Shown here: positions 44,236-55,274 of the stretch, one piece after another
Position numbering within the stretch: position 1 is the first letter of the stretch
Layout of the letters: every line of letters begins with the position of its first letter
From: Aralia elata
Lineage: Eukaryota > Streptophyta > Magnoliopsida > Apiales > Araliaceae
DNA length: 64,000 bases
Reading direction: 5' to 3'
Assembly: GCA_034770075.1 (NCBI GenBank)
Contig: CM068379.1
Location: 38,695,130-38,759,129 of the forward strand
Program-made: the position numbers and the translations under genes
Notes under the pieces: generated by a model
Seen by the model: only the letters and a program-made list of their open reading frames with translations
Databases searched by the model: none
Told to the model about the DNA's origin: nothing

Positions 44236-45208
44236 ACAAGTATAACAACAACAGTAATAATAACATGCGAAATAATCAACGAATATCGAATAATTGAAGA
44301 TTTAGCTTTTGAGTCAAGAATGTAAAACAAGATTCAAAAGAACGTCTGAGGGTCTTAAGACCACGAACTATGTCCCAGGTTGTCAAGTATTCCTACTTTA
44401 AACCTTTAACAGTCGTAAGACTATATGGACCTTGCTTCTCGTACTCAGGGGGATCAGCCCTTTGTACCATGTATGTGCACAACATCTTAACGCTAACGCG
44501 TAAATAAATCCCCTATATAAGGGTTGTTCATCTCAGTTTGACATCGGAGTCCGCACCAAAGGAAGTTTGGTTTGGATTTACTTCAATAACGTTTCTAGAA
44601 TTTAGAACGCTCATCAACTATGGACTAGTCGAATCAGTAAGGGTTCGCTAGTCAATCAAGGTTCAAAAGGTGTAATTCGAGAATCAAAACTAAATCTCAC
44701 AAAAGGTACGATTGAATACATTCTATACAACTGAAGCATTACAAATAGGAAATTAAAAACATCTCATTGAATCCATGAAATTGAATGGAATAGAAACAAT
44801 AACTTGCTCAAGAAGTAATAGCATTATGAAGCTTGTATTCTATGATAATGAAATTTAGAAACTTGCGTAAACGTAAAAGTAAGGATAAGATACTTGCCTC
44901 GTGCGTAGACTATAAATTTAAGACTCACGTTTCTCTAATCAACCTATACATTCCGTTTATAAAACAGTAACAATAATTAGTTACAGTATTATAAACACTT
45001 CAGAACTCATTCTCATCTAATTTCATTTTAATAGCTCAGTTGACACCGAACAATCAATGGGCTTATGCTACCACCTTTCACAGTAATTTAGCATTCATTT
45101 ATACCTTAGCCTAAGCTTTAGGTATATCTACGATATCATAACACGATCTCAAAGAAAGAAGAAAATTTTTACTCTCGTCTTTTTACTCTTTTTTTTTTTA
45201 AAAAAATT

Positions 45209-45334
45209 CCCGCCGGGGCGGGAAAACTCTTCACAAAATTCTCGCCAGGGCGAGCTCTCACCGGGGCGAGAAAACGTAGTTCAAAATTCTCGCCGGGGCG
45301 AGCAATCACAGTTCAAAATTCTCGCCGGGACGAG
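45209..45334. repeat. CTCGCCGGGGCGAG hairpin array in B's 5' LTR
   Basis: A CCCGCC variant at 45209, then units at 45241, 45257, 45289 and 45321. Three of the four carry one G-to-A change, two of them at a CpG. One unit fewer than the 3' LTR. Confidence 0.9.
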
Positions 45335-46584
45335 AAACACGAAATTCAGTTCCTGCAGTTCGCGAAGAACGCAGAAAAATGCCAAATTTGGCCAAAGTTT
45401 TTCATCGAATTGATAGTTTAAGTATACCCATTCGTCATATGTGTTATAAAATCAAAACCCAACACATACAGAGTGATTTTAACAACACAGACAATCTAAA
45501 CAACCAATTAAAACTAAGATTTTCACTGTTCATGCCTTATTAACAAGTTTTGATACAGTTAATCGTAATTAATCACTGTAAATTCGTTTCTTAACCAAAT
45601 TAATCCGTTTAAGTTTCATTCTTTTCGTTTTTACATGCATAAACATAAGCAACTATCAATTTAACGATTAACATGTAATTCAAGCATAATTTTTCATACA
45701 TATAAGTCATATTTAAACTCTGTTTCTCTGTAAATTTCAGAACTTCTAATTCAAGGCATAATCTCATGAATTAATTACTCTAAATCATATATACATCATA
45801 TAAAAGACGCTTATATATGCTTTCTAACATCCAATCATCATTTTATAAAAATTTAACCATATAACTTAATTTACAGAAAACTCAAACATGCATTCATGGA
45901 GAAAATTAAGAAAACATAAATTAAAGGTTAAAATTAAGAATTACCTTTGGTTTGGTGCTAGATTATGCAACTAGATGAATGATTTCCTTCTTCAATCTCA
46001 AAATTCTCTCTGTATTGCTCTGACTTAGACTTAGAGAATAATAATAAAAGAATACGTGAATAGAATTTAGTCTGATGAGTGGGTGTCAGTTAATCCCATC
46101 ATGGGTTAACTGACTCCAACCCCCTCTAAGGCTTCGTTTGGTAAGTCCTTATAAACTCTTCTTTTGGTTTATTTTAATAAGTAGCTTATTATAAAGTTTC
46201 ATGTCACACCTTAATCAACTAAATAATCTTACTAAAATCAAATAAATAAAATAGAATAATTCTACATTAAATCACATAGTCATATAAATAAAATTCTCAT
46301 TTATTAATAATGACAATTTACTAAATCTCTAATTAATAATTAAATTAATTAGAAATAACAGTATACTCATTTAAATAATGTATTTAATCAAATAAATTCA
46401 ATTAAACACATATTTTAAATATAAAAATTCTCTACATTAATATAATTAATGTAACACATATAATTAAATTAATCTACCATAAATTCATCGATTAATCAAT
46501 TAACTCAAGAATTAAATCATCGAAAAATATTTATTTAATTCAATAAATATTTAAAATAAGTTACAAAAATTCTCGTTCGTCACA

Positions 46585-47718
46585 GTTAAGGTCGGGAGGA
46601 ATCTCAAAATTGAGCATCTTTAGCACTGTTGGCGATCGTAGAGTGGAAGGGTCGTAGAGTGCAAAAATGGCCAAGTGTAAAAACGTAGAGTGACTTTTAG
46701 CCTGAACCCTATTTAGTAAAATGGACATAACTTTCTCATACGAACTCGGATTGAGGTCATCCAGGATGATTCGAAAAGAGGAAGAGTAGACCTACAACTT
46801 CCATTAATAAGAATGGAGATTTCATGCCTGGTTCAAATTCAAATATGGGCAGTTTGGTAACGTTGTGTACGTCGCTTAAGCTTTTGAGTAGGCAAGTTTG
46901 ACATATTGACGTGCAAGCGTCGTAATGTTGTAACAATATGTTTATCCTTGTTTATTATTATGCTTCTAATAAGATTATAACCTTATGGAGTAGTGTAAGC
47001 CAATGTTTGGTATTTATTATGTGAATGATTGTAATATGTTTGTGTGCACATACGTGTGTAGGATAATTGAAGAGCGTGTGTTGTATTATTGTAGCAGACG
47101 CACGAGGCAAGTTTTCTCTAACCTTACTCAAGTTATTTATCGAGCAAGTCTTCTTTAACCCTTGTCTAACTCTTGTGTTGGGCAAATTTCTTTACCCTAA
47201 CTCAATTTATTGATTGATCAAGTATTCTATCTTATTGCAAGTTTCATGACTCGAATTGAGTTATTACGTTCAAATTATATTAGTGGATTAATTATTGACA
47301 ATTATTTCACATCTATGATTATTGATATTCGCACTCTGTGCAATTGATCTCTTGTTCTATTATTTGAACTGTGAAATAATTAGAATTCTTTATTCATAAA
47401 CTGTTTATGAGCCATGTCTCAGCTAGTTGTATCAGCTGGACCAAATAACTATTTATTAGCCATGTCTCAGCTAATTATTTCGGCTAGACATATACAGGTT
47501 ATTATTTTCTTTAAAAGCTATCCAAACTGATTGTTGGTATGGATTCTTGGACTGAGAGAGCAACCCTTTTAGGGGATTTTAATGTGTCGGTTATTCGATG
47601 CAGTCAGAGTTAAATGTTATGCATATACATAGGTTATTAGAGGCTGATCTCCTCAAGTACTACTGATGGACCAGGCATTTAAAAGGGTTAGTTGAATGAC
47701 TGATCCTTTGGCCAAAAC
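46585..47718 (+). mobile_element. Chromovirus LTR F, right part
   Basis: Continues from 3853 after element B. The first bases, GTTAA, are B's second target duplication copy. The last 300 bp align with the E LTR near 50700-50990 (for example TTAAATGTTATGCATATACAT), so F and E are related families. It is cut at 47719 by the start of element E; the 3' end of F is not in the window. The duplicated block is at 46620-46806. No gene. Confidence 0.75.
46620..46806 (+). repeat. Direct duplication flanking element B, right copy
   Basis: Three TCGTAGAGTG-like units and the segment matching 3720-3845, with about 10-15 percent differences by eye. Confidence 0.7.
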
Positions 47719-47753
47719 TGTAATGTCCGAGAATTTTAGACTCTGTACCAAGT

Positions 47754-47791
<38 letters not shown>

Positions 47792-48749
47792 TGGAGTTAA
47801 TTGGATCCATGTAGGAATTATTATTTAATTATATAATTATATGGTCCAATAATTTTTCTTGCATTAAAGTGGCTCACTAATAGTTTGAGTAAATTAGTGA
47901 TTTAACCCTAAGAATTTATTGGCAAGAAAATTGGGGAAATTAAATAAATAATTTCATTTTATTATCGTATTAAATAATTCGAATGAGAAATTATTGTTGA
48001 AACAAATATTTTAAATAATTAATTAATTGAATTATTTATTTAATTTAAACATTAAAAAGGTAATGTTGTTAATTTAATTTGGGTCACTTTTCTTTTATTT
48101 AGATTGACCATTTCTTTTTATTTATTTCTGGATTGGACCCAAACTTTATAATAAGCTGAGCCCAAATTTTCTTTTAGGGCCCAATTCCCTTATCATTGGG
48201 CTGCTTCTCCATTCATTAGCCGACCCAACTATTGGGTTAAGCCCAATTTAAATTACAGTCAGGTTGGACTAAATACACACCCGATCCATTTTCAACTAAA
48301 TTGGGAAAGCCGGTTATTGGGTTGAGATGCAACCGAGCAATTGAAATGGGGAACCCCCAAACCAGATCAGTCAAGAAAAAAAAAGAAAAAAAAAAGAAGT
48401 AGGTTAGCCGAACCTAGCTAGTCCCCAAACCCTCCATCAGTCGGATCAGTCAAGCGAGAGACGGGAGAAAGAAATGGGATTTGTCAATCGCCGGCGACAA
48501 CATGGGGCAACCGACCGGCGGATTAATTAGGGGTTCGAGTGGGAGACCGAGCGTGCGATGTTCGGACCGAAGGACCCCAAGCGACCGGTGACTGACGGAT
48601 GGAAGCGCGCGGCTCGAGGCTTGCCGGCGATCTCGCGGTTGGCTTGGATGGGACTGACAGAGACAATCGATCGACAGCCTACCCCTCTAACCCTTGGGTA
48701 TTTCCCGGACGAGCGAGGTAATATCTAGCGAGTTGGGTAATTTTTCTTC

Positions 48750-48757
48750 TATAAATT
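48750..48757 (+). promoter_or_regulatory. TATA box, E LTR
   Basis: TTCTATAAATTGAACACC, about 1.03 kb into the LTR, comparable to C's TATA position. Confidence 0.65.
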
Positions 48758-51175
48758 GAACACCCCATGCCCTAGACCAAGCTGCCGAATCCCTTTGTTT
48801 GTGAGTCCAAGTTAGAAAAAAAAATAGAGAGGAAGCTACTGTAAATGTCCAGCTTGGTCACTTATTTCGGTAGAAGGAGGAAGATTGCAGTCCGATCGAT
48901 AGCAAGGTATCTTAGTGAGCCGCTGAGTTGTGTCATTTTTTTTTTCCTTTTGTGATTGAATGGGTTATACATTGTACTTGGATTGAGTTGTTGCTTGTAT
49001 TGTATTGTACTGTGCTAATTCTTTGTTGGGAAACTGGTGAACCTTAAAGGTTCTAGCAGTAGATTTTGTACCGTATTTAGGCCAATGGTAGAGTTTTGGA
49101 ACGACCAGCAGATGACTGGTGTAATGCCTAAATTAAATTTGGTTTTCTTTTGTTTTCTGTTTGGGATGGGTACTGAATTAGAAATCAGTATTGCTATAAT
49201 CTACTTGGAAATTGTTATCTTTTGTGTTGAGTAATAATTTTGTTAGTTTGAAAAGAAATTGCAGGAGTTGGATATATTGACTGTAACTGTTGATCTTAGC
49301 AGCATAAAACCATTAACTAAGTGTAGTATACAACAACTGAATTGTTCGAATAAGTTGTGTAATTCAATGGAGTTAACTGTGAATCAAATGTACTGTCATT
49401 AGCTTAACTAGTGGTTATTAATTGGAGCTAATAATACACTTGTAAACTAATTAGTTATTATAACTAATAAATAAAATTAATAGAGTAACTATTTATTATT
49501 TATCAATAAATAATAAATAAAGATAATAAATATTTAATTATTATTTAATTAATATTAAATAATAATTAAGTATGAATATAATAATAAATTATTTATTTAT
49601 TACTTATCAATAAGTAATAAATAAAGATAATCAATATTTAATTATTAATAGTAAATAATAATTAAGTATGAGTAAAGTTAATCAATTAATTATTTATTAG
49701 CACTAAATAATAAATAAGGATAATAAATATTTAATTAATATTAAATAATAATTAAGTATGAATAAAAAAAATAATAAAATAATTATTTGTTATTATATAA
49801 TAATCAATGAAGATAACAAGTATTTAATAATTACTTATTGTTTAATAAATAAAGATAATAAATATCTAGTTATTATCTAATTAATATTAATAATAATTGG
49901 GTATGAATAAAGCTAATAAGGATAGCAATTACTTAATCATTAATGAAATAATGATTAAGTATGAGTGAGATTACTAGGTTAATTTTTATTTTTGGCCTTA
50001 ATAAATAAAGAATGCTTAATGATTATTTAAAATTAAATAATAATGAAGTGTGTATAGAATTAATACATTAAGTATTTAATTAATGTTGAATAAGGAACAA
50101 GGAATAAGGAATAATAATTATTCAATTACCCTTAAGGGTGAATAGTAATTAAGTATAAATAAAATTAAATAAGTGATCAACTATTATTTAGTTGCTATTA
50201 AACCATGATAAGTTTATTATTTATTTTATAAATAATAAATAAGGATTATTAACCCATGATTAGAGACAAGTAAGGGTAATAATTTGAGCATTCGAAGAAT
50301 AGTAATCATGATTAGCTATCATTTATTTTAATAGCTAAAGGTTATTAATTAATTTCTGTTTAGCTAATGTTAAATAATAATTAAGTGTAAATGGTGAATT
50401 GTTTATCTGCTAAATAAATAGCATAAGAGGGTGTACCGATATATAACTATGCAATATTAATTGATCGACTCTATCAAATGTTAGGTCCTTCAAAGCCAAA
50501 TAATTAAAGCTAAGAGTAGTTGTAGCTGAGCAAACAGGCAAGTTCATCTTACTCAACTTTTACATTGAGCAAGTTCTTTATATCGAAATTTCAGTTGTTG
50601 CAAGTTTCTTTTCATTCGAGCGGGCTACTATCGTACTGTGGCTTGAAATTTTATTCTAAGAACGCTTAAGTGGTTTAATTAATTTACAGTTATTCCACAT
50701 CTATGATATTATTGACAATCGCATTCGATGCATTTGAATTCGTACATTATTAAAGTTCCGAAATTCACGAACTATTCATGATTAAGTCTGAACCCTCGTT
50801 TCGGTCAGGCAAGTATGTGAGAATTTATAAAGCTATCCGAACCAATTAATGGTAAGGATTCTTAGACTGAATGAACACCCCTTTTATTATAGGGGAGTAC
50901 CCCATGTATCGAATATAAGGTACAAACAGCAGAGTTAAATGTTATGCATATACATAGCGTACGCGAGGCTGATCCCCTCAAGTACTTATTCTGTAGCCAG
51001 TAACCAGAGGGTCAATTAGCTATTGACTCCTTTGGAAGTTGTTGTTCAAAGTCTACTTGACCATCAATTGTTCTAAAAGCAATTATTGTTCTTGCTTCTG
51101 ATAATTATATTGTTGAAATCTCGTTCTATATTCCTATCATCATGATATATCTTTATTGTTGTATTTTAAACTTGC

Positions 51176-51273
51176 TGAGCAAACTCGTTGCTCATCCTTG
51201 CTATATCATGACTTTCATTGCAGCTAAACCCGAGACATCAGGAAAGGGCAAGGGTAAAGGAAAGATGAAGTGA
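51176..51273 (+). other. U5 hairpin, acceptor-like site and short frame (E)
   Basis: Stem TGAGCAA/TTGCTCA at 51176-51194, TTTCATTGCAG ending at 51223, then a frame containing KPETSGKGKGKGKMK that stops at 51273. Confidence 0.6.
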
Positions 51274-51537
51274 TAGGCTTCACGTAGCTGGCTTTAGTTG
51301 TGTTTGGCATAATTACTATTAATGTAATTTAAACCCTGATTATTATTTAGGGTATGTTTTACGTTATGTATTAAGGTTATTGTATCTTGGGACTAGTAAC
51401 ACCTTTCTAATGAACAACATATGTTTATTATATTCCGCATTTTCGTTACCATATGTTGTCAGAGGTGAATGTTTTGTATTGGATCGTGATGACCAGATTC
51501 GGGTAATTGGAGACCCGAATTTGGGGGCGTCACAGGT

Positions 51538-51549
51538 TGGTATCAGAGC
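51538..51549 (+). other. Primer-binding site (initiator tRNA-Met), E
   Basis: TGGTATCAGAGC, three bases after the LTR. Confidence 0.9.
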
Positions 51550-51583
51550 TGTAGGTTATAAACTTTAGGATCGCTAAACCTAG

Positions 51584-51777
51584 GTTATGACCTTAGTTTT
51601 AAACTCGTATTGAGTACGCTAGGATATGAATCAAGGAGATTCGAATAATGGCCTTGTCTGGGGGTGGATTGTGGAAATCTGCCAAGCCGAGTTGTACATG
51701 ATAAAATATCCTTTCATTTTATCAATGAATGTATTTTATTATGATACTGACATTGTTGCCTCTGTCTGTGTTTGTAG
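51584..51777 (+). other. Predicted leader intron before ORFx (E)
   Basis: Donor CCTAG|GTTATG at 51584 and acceptor CTGTGTTTGTAG ending at 51777, one base before the ATG. 194 nt. Another GT (TGTAG|GTTATA near 51555) is possible. Confidence 0.45.
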
Positions 51778-51778
51778 G

Positions 51779-52603
51779 ATGGCTGATATAGGAGGGACCA
51801 GTGGAGTCCAGGAGGAGGTATTCACAGATATACCTGTGGTTACCGAGCAGTTAGTGGGCTATGCACCTGTTGGCCCAGGAATACCACTGGATGGGCCCGA
51901 ACCAGAGGAGGACTATCGGGGGGATCTACCAGAGCCTGTTATAGGTAGGGTAATGAGGTCCGACAGTCAGGACCCGGATGATAGTGAGGAGGACCCAGAG
52001 ACTGACAGTGAGGAGCCATCTGCTTATGTTGATGGCATGGGCTCTACTGCAGATGATATCATAGAGGGACTGACTAGTAGGAACGAGGAGCTGGAGGACT
52101 GGGTAGCTCATCTGGAAGAGCAGAACCAAACCCACCAGATCAAGGAGGATCAGTATAGGGAACTAGCTTATCAGCTGGAGCATGAGTTGGGGATGGTGAA
52201 GGTACAGCTGCAGGGTTATGAGACCTCAGCACAGCAGATTGGACCACTGCTACATCAGATGGTGGCCCGGAATGCTGAGCTGAGAGAGAGATTGGAACAG
52301 AAGGATATGGAGATCGCCCATCTGAAGGCCAAGCAGGAGGCCATGAAGTTCGAGTTTGGGCTGGAGACTGCTGAGAGGATGCGAGTTAGAGATGCTTGGG
52401 TCAGGGAAGTCAGAAGGGTTGATCAGTTAAAAGACCAGTTGGAGGCCGGAGCAGTGAGGATCGAGACCTTGGGATTTGCCTTGGATGCAGCCTATAGGAG
52501 GCCTCAGACTGAGATGGGAGACTCTAGCCGCTCGGTTCGTCGCCGAGTCATGGGTGGAGCCTTTTCTTCAGGTCAGCAGGCACGGATCCGTCACGACATG
52601 TAG
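51779..52603 (+). CDS. ORFx: acidic coiled-coil protein upstream of gag (E)
   Basis: 274 residues, intact, starting MADIGGTSG. An in-frame extension to 51626 is open, but the AG|G-ATG context shared with B, C and D favours 51779. An acidic region covers about 40-90 (DSQDPDDSEEDPETDSEE). Coiled-coil heptads follow from about 100 to 235 (EELEDWVAHLEEQNQTHQ, ELRERLEQKDMEIAHLKAK). The tail is basic (RSVRRRVMGG) and lacks the YP motif of the B and C copies. No enzymatic motif, signal peptide or membrane span is seen. It is separated from gag by about 410 nt and is not in the gag frame. Although gag in this copy is broken, ORFx is still open. Confidence 0.75.
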   Translation: MADIGGTSGVQEEVFTDIPVVTEQLVGYAPVGPGIPLDGPEPEEDYRGDLPEPVIGRVMRSDSQDPDDSEEDPETDSEEPSAYVDGMGSTADDIIEGLTSRNEELEDWVAHLEEQNQTHQIKEDQYRELAYQLEHELGMVKVQLQGYETSAQQIGPLLHQMVARNAELRERLEQKDMEIAHLKAKQEAMKFEFGLETAERMRVRDAWVREVRRVDQLKDQLEAGAVRIETLGFALDAAYRRPQTEMGDSSRSVRRRVMGGAFSSGQQARIRHDM

Positions 52604-53011
52604 TGACGTGCTAGGATGATTGTCTTGTCTTGTTTTAGGGCAGTAGGTCCCACTTTTGTTAGGTTAGGAACATGATTGTGTTGTGAACCTTTATATCTTG
52701 TTACATGATTGGGGTAGCAGTTAAACCCCAACTTTTGTCTGTTATGAGGGATGGTCAGTTATTATTCCCCACTTTTTGTATCAGGGGGAATGGTTAATGA
52801 TTGATAGGGCATGTAGTAGCGCTTTTATAGAAGTATGCTACAGGTTTAGTCTGATTGTAGCAAAACAGTGGTATATAAATATAAATGCAGTTGTTTCATT
52901 TAAACCAAATGTGTTTGATAAATGTTTCTACTCTTGATCGCTGATCTCAAGGACATATTGTGTAAAATATAAAACTATAGGTAAAAGTCAGCGGTTTTCC
53001 TTATTCAAATC

Positions 53012-54782
53012 ATGCTGCCAAGAGGACGATCACGTAACCAGCGGGTTGAAGAGTCAGAAAGCGAGGTTAGGATTCAACCCAATCCAATGAGAATGTTCGC
53101 TGAGATGCTGGCAGAAGCCATGCAATCAAGACCACCACCTGTAGGGACCCAACCAGCACCTGAGCCAGCGCATCATTTTGCCACTTTCAAGGACTTCAAA
53201 TTGGTTGGACCACCCGAGTTCAAGGGAACTCTTAACCTGATAGAAGCACATACCTGGATCAAAGAGATAGAGAAGGTCTTCGAGGTTGCTCGGGTGGCAG
53301 AGGAACAGAAAACAAGTTTTGCCACCTTCATGCTAAAAGCGAGGCTAACTATTGGTGGAAGGCCAACAGGGGCCGAGCTGAAGAAAGCATTGTCGCATGG
53401 GAACACTTTAAAGGGATGTTCCTAGAAAACTACTTTCTAGAGAGCATGAAACAAGAGATGGAGGTCAAGTTTCTGGAGCTAAAGCAGGGAAGTATGTCCG
53501 TGGCGGAGTACGCAGCTAGGTTTAACGAGTTGGCACGGTTTGCAACTCACCAAGTTAGCACAGAGGAAAGGAAAGCTCGTAGGTTTGAGCTAGGGTTAAA
53601 ACCATGGGTATACCGTTCTGTTGCGGTGTTAAAAATCAAAACATTTGCAGAACTGTTGGAAAGGGCGATCATTGTAGAGGGTGGCAGTGAGGCCCTGGCT
53701 AAATACAATCAAGAAAAGAAGAAGGGTCATGAGGGCCCAAAGGCAGGAAGCAGCGGGGGCAGTAACCCCAATAAACGCAAGTGGATCGAGAGTTAGTCAT
53801 TCGGATGGAACAAATCTGGAGGGGAGGTGAAGAAAGCAGGCAGGTGCAGCAATTATGGTAAAAATCACACGGGGGAATGCATGAAAGGGAAAAGCGTGTG
53901 TTACCATTGTGGACAACTAGGGCACATGGCTCCTCAGTGCCCTAACAGACAGAAAGGAGAATGCTTCTCTTGCGGATCACCCGACCACCAGATTAAAGAT
54001 TGCCCGAAGAGGAAGGGTGACGTCGGGAGTGGCAACCGGAGCAGCAACAACAGCGGGAATAACAACCGGCTGAGCTATGGGGCACCAGCCAGTCAAGCTA
54101 ACAGGCCAACGGCACGCACGTTCAACATGACCGTTCAGGATGCAATGGAATCCAATGACGTGGTGTCAGGTATCATCCCAATCAATGATATAAATGCATA
54201 TGTGTTATTCGATTCGGGTGCTACCTGCTCTTTTGTTTCCGAAGAATTTGCTAGTCAGTTAAATTTACCTCGTGAAAAGTTAGAACACCCTATGAACGTA
54301 GAAGTAGCAAACAAGGAAATTATTCCCGTAGAATGCATTCATAGGAATTGTTGTGCTGAATTGCGAGGATTTAAACTCAATGTGGATTTGATACCAATTC
54401 GGCTGGGAGAGTTTGATGTAATCCTGGGAATGGATTGGCTATCAATTAACGGAGCAGTTATTGACTGTAAGAAGAAATGTGTACACTTGAAGACTCCTAA
54501 CAAGTCGAAGGTGGTATTCTATGGTAATAAATCACCAAGACAATCTTGTTGTCTCACTATGATGCAAACCAAGAAGTTACTTAAGAAAGGTTGCGTATGT
54601 TATTTGGCCCATGTGGCTGATACTCGTCAGGTCGGGGATGAGATGAGTCAAATACCAATCGTGAGGGATTTCGCCGATGTCTTCCCAGATGAGCTTCCGG
54701 GACTGCCGCCGGACAGGGAGATTGAGTTCGTAATCGATTTGGTACCTGGAACCACACCAATATCGAAGTCGCCGTATCGCAT
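53012..54782 (+). pseudogene. gag-pro: Gag-protease of chromovirus E (frameshift, stop, truncation)
   Basis: Starts MLPRGRSR. The Gag core shows DFKLVGPPEFKGT and, after a one-base deletion near 53338 (at the EANYWW-type segment), continues from about 53340 with the FNELARFATHQV segment. A TAG at 53794-53796 precedes the zinc-knuckle region by about 16 codons, in the same frame. Three knuckles follow; the first has Tyr for its second Cys (CSNYGKNHTGEC), the others are intact (CYHCGQLGHMAPQC, CFSCGSPDHQIKDC). The protease has DSGATCSF. The frame ends at about 54782, just before the SPYRM segment that leads into reverse transcriptase. Non-functional. Confidence 0.9.
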
Positions 54783-54831
54783 ATCAATTCATACATGGAA
54801 TCATCTAGATGGATAATTAGCACATGATTAG

Positions 54832-54843
54832 GCTCTAATACCA
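54832..54843 (-). other. Primer-binding site of H
   Basis: Minus strand TGGTATTAGAGC, one base different from the usual initiator-Met site, adjacent to the LTR end. Confidence 0.65.
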
Positions 54844-55265
54844 CTGTTAGGTTTGTGTATAACGCGAGCATGCAATCAAATTACATAAATAGAGCGGAAG
54901 CGCGATAAAACGAATTTTAAAATTTTATACAAACCATCACCATGATCGATCAATGTGCTTAATTAACGATATAAACGAAAGAGAAAAAGAATAAGAATTA
55001 TACCCTCGTAGAACAAAGCTTCCTCGGGTACAAGTTCAACTCCTAGTCCTTCGTGTTCTCCTCGAATGCTACGGTGTGATTCCTTCCTTTGATCAACGTT
55101 AGCCACCCAAGTGTTTGGCCTCTAGAGGTGATCCACCAAGGAAGAACAAGTATTCAAGAAGTTGGGTATTTGGCAAAACCCTAGTTTCTATCTCTGTAGA
55201 AATTGTAAGTACTCTCCACAATCTAATGCAAGAGTGTATAACCCCAATCTATGATAAGACTCCTC

Positions 55266-55274
55266 TTATTTATA
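55266..55274 (-). promoter_or_regulatory. TATA box, LTR H
   Basis: Minus strand ATCTATAAATAAGAGGAG, a good plant TATA box, about 1.4 kb into the LTR, leaving a leader of about 400 nt. Confidence 0.6.

Larger units (their letters stand above)
3854..46584 (-). mobile_element. Nested Tekay-type chromovirus B (whole element)
   Basis: A minus-strand Ty3/gypsy chromovirus. Its 3' LTR is in three pieces (3854-4207, 22065-24022, 37521-37964), its internal region spans 37965-43878, and its 5' LTR is 43879-46584. The flanks carry the target duplication GTTAA at 3849-3853 and 46585-46589. After removing the two inserted elements and their duplications the element is about 11.4 kb. It encodes ORFx and a gag-pol polyprotein with a chromodomain-like end, both interrupted by stop codons, so it is defective. 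By eye the two LTRs differ by roughly one percent plus indels. Confidence 0.92.
43879..46584 (-). mobile_element. Element B 5' LTR
   Basis: 2706 bp, uninterrupted, with plus-strand ends TGTGACACC...CGTTCGTCACA. It serves as the empty-site reference for both insertions into the other LTR: the Ogre target at 44228-44232 and the C target near 46140. It holds the hairpin array (45209-45334). No TATA box can be assigned confidently; CATATATAAGC (minus strand, near 45815) and TTATATAGG (near 44515) are candidates. No gene. Confidence 0.94.
47719..51534 (+). mobile_element. Element E 5' LTR
   Basis: 3816 bp, TGTAATGTCCGAG...GGGGGCGTCACA. It contains a (TA)n run (about 47757-47786), a TATA box at 48750, an AT-rich stretch with repeated TAATAATTAAGTATGAATAA-like units (about 49430-50420) and the U5 block at 51176. 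No gene is supported. Confidence 0.92.
47719..54782 (+). mobile_element. Chromovirus E, truncated after protease
   Basis: A plus-strand element: 5' LTR 47719-51534, Met-type PBS, ORFx 51779-52603, gag-protease 53012-54782. It breaks off just before reverse transcriptase, where the frame runs into copia-like LTR leader sequence. No RT, integrase or 3' LTR of this copy is present. It was inserted in LTR F; the left flanking bases are AAAAC, but the matching right flank is missing. Confidence 0.9.

Noticed and set aside
54832..54843. A tRNA gene fragment.
   Set aside because: Only 12 bases resemble tRNA-Met, placed exactly at an LTR edge, so it is a primer-binding site.
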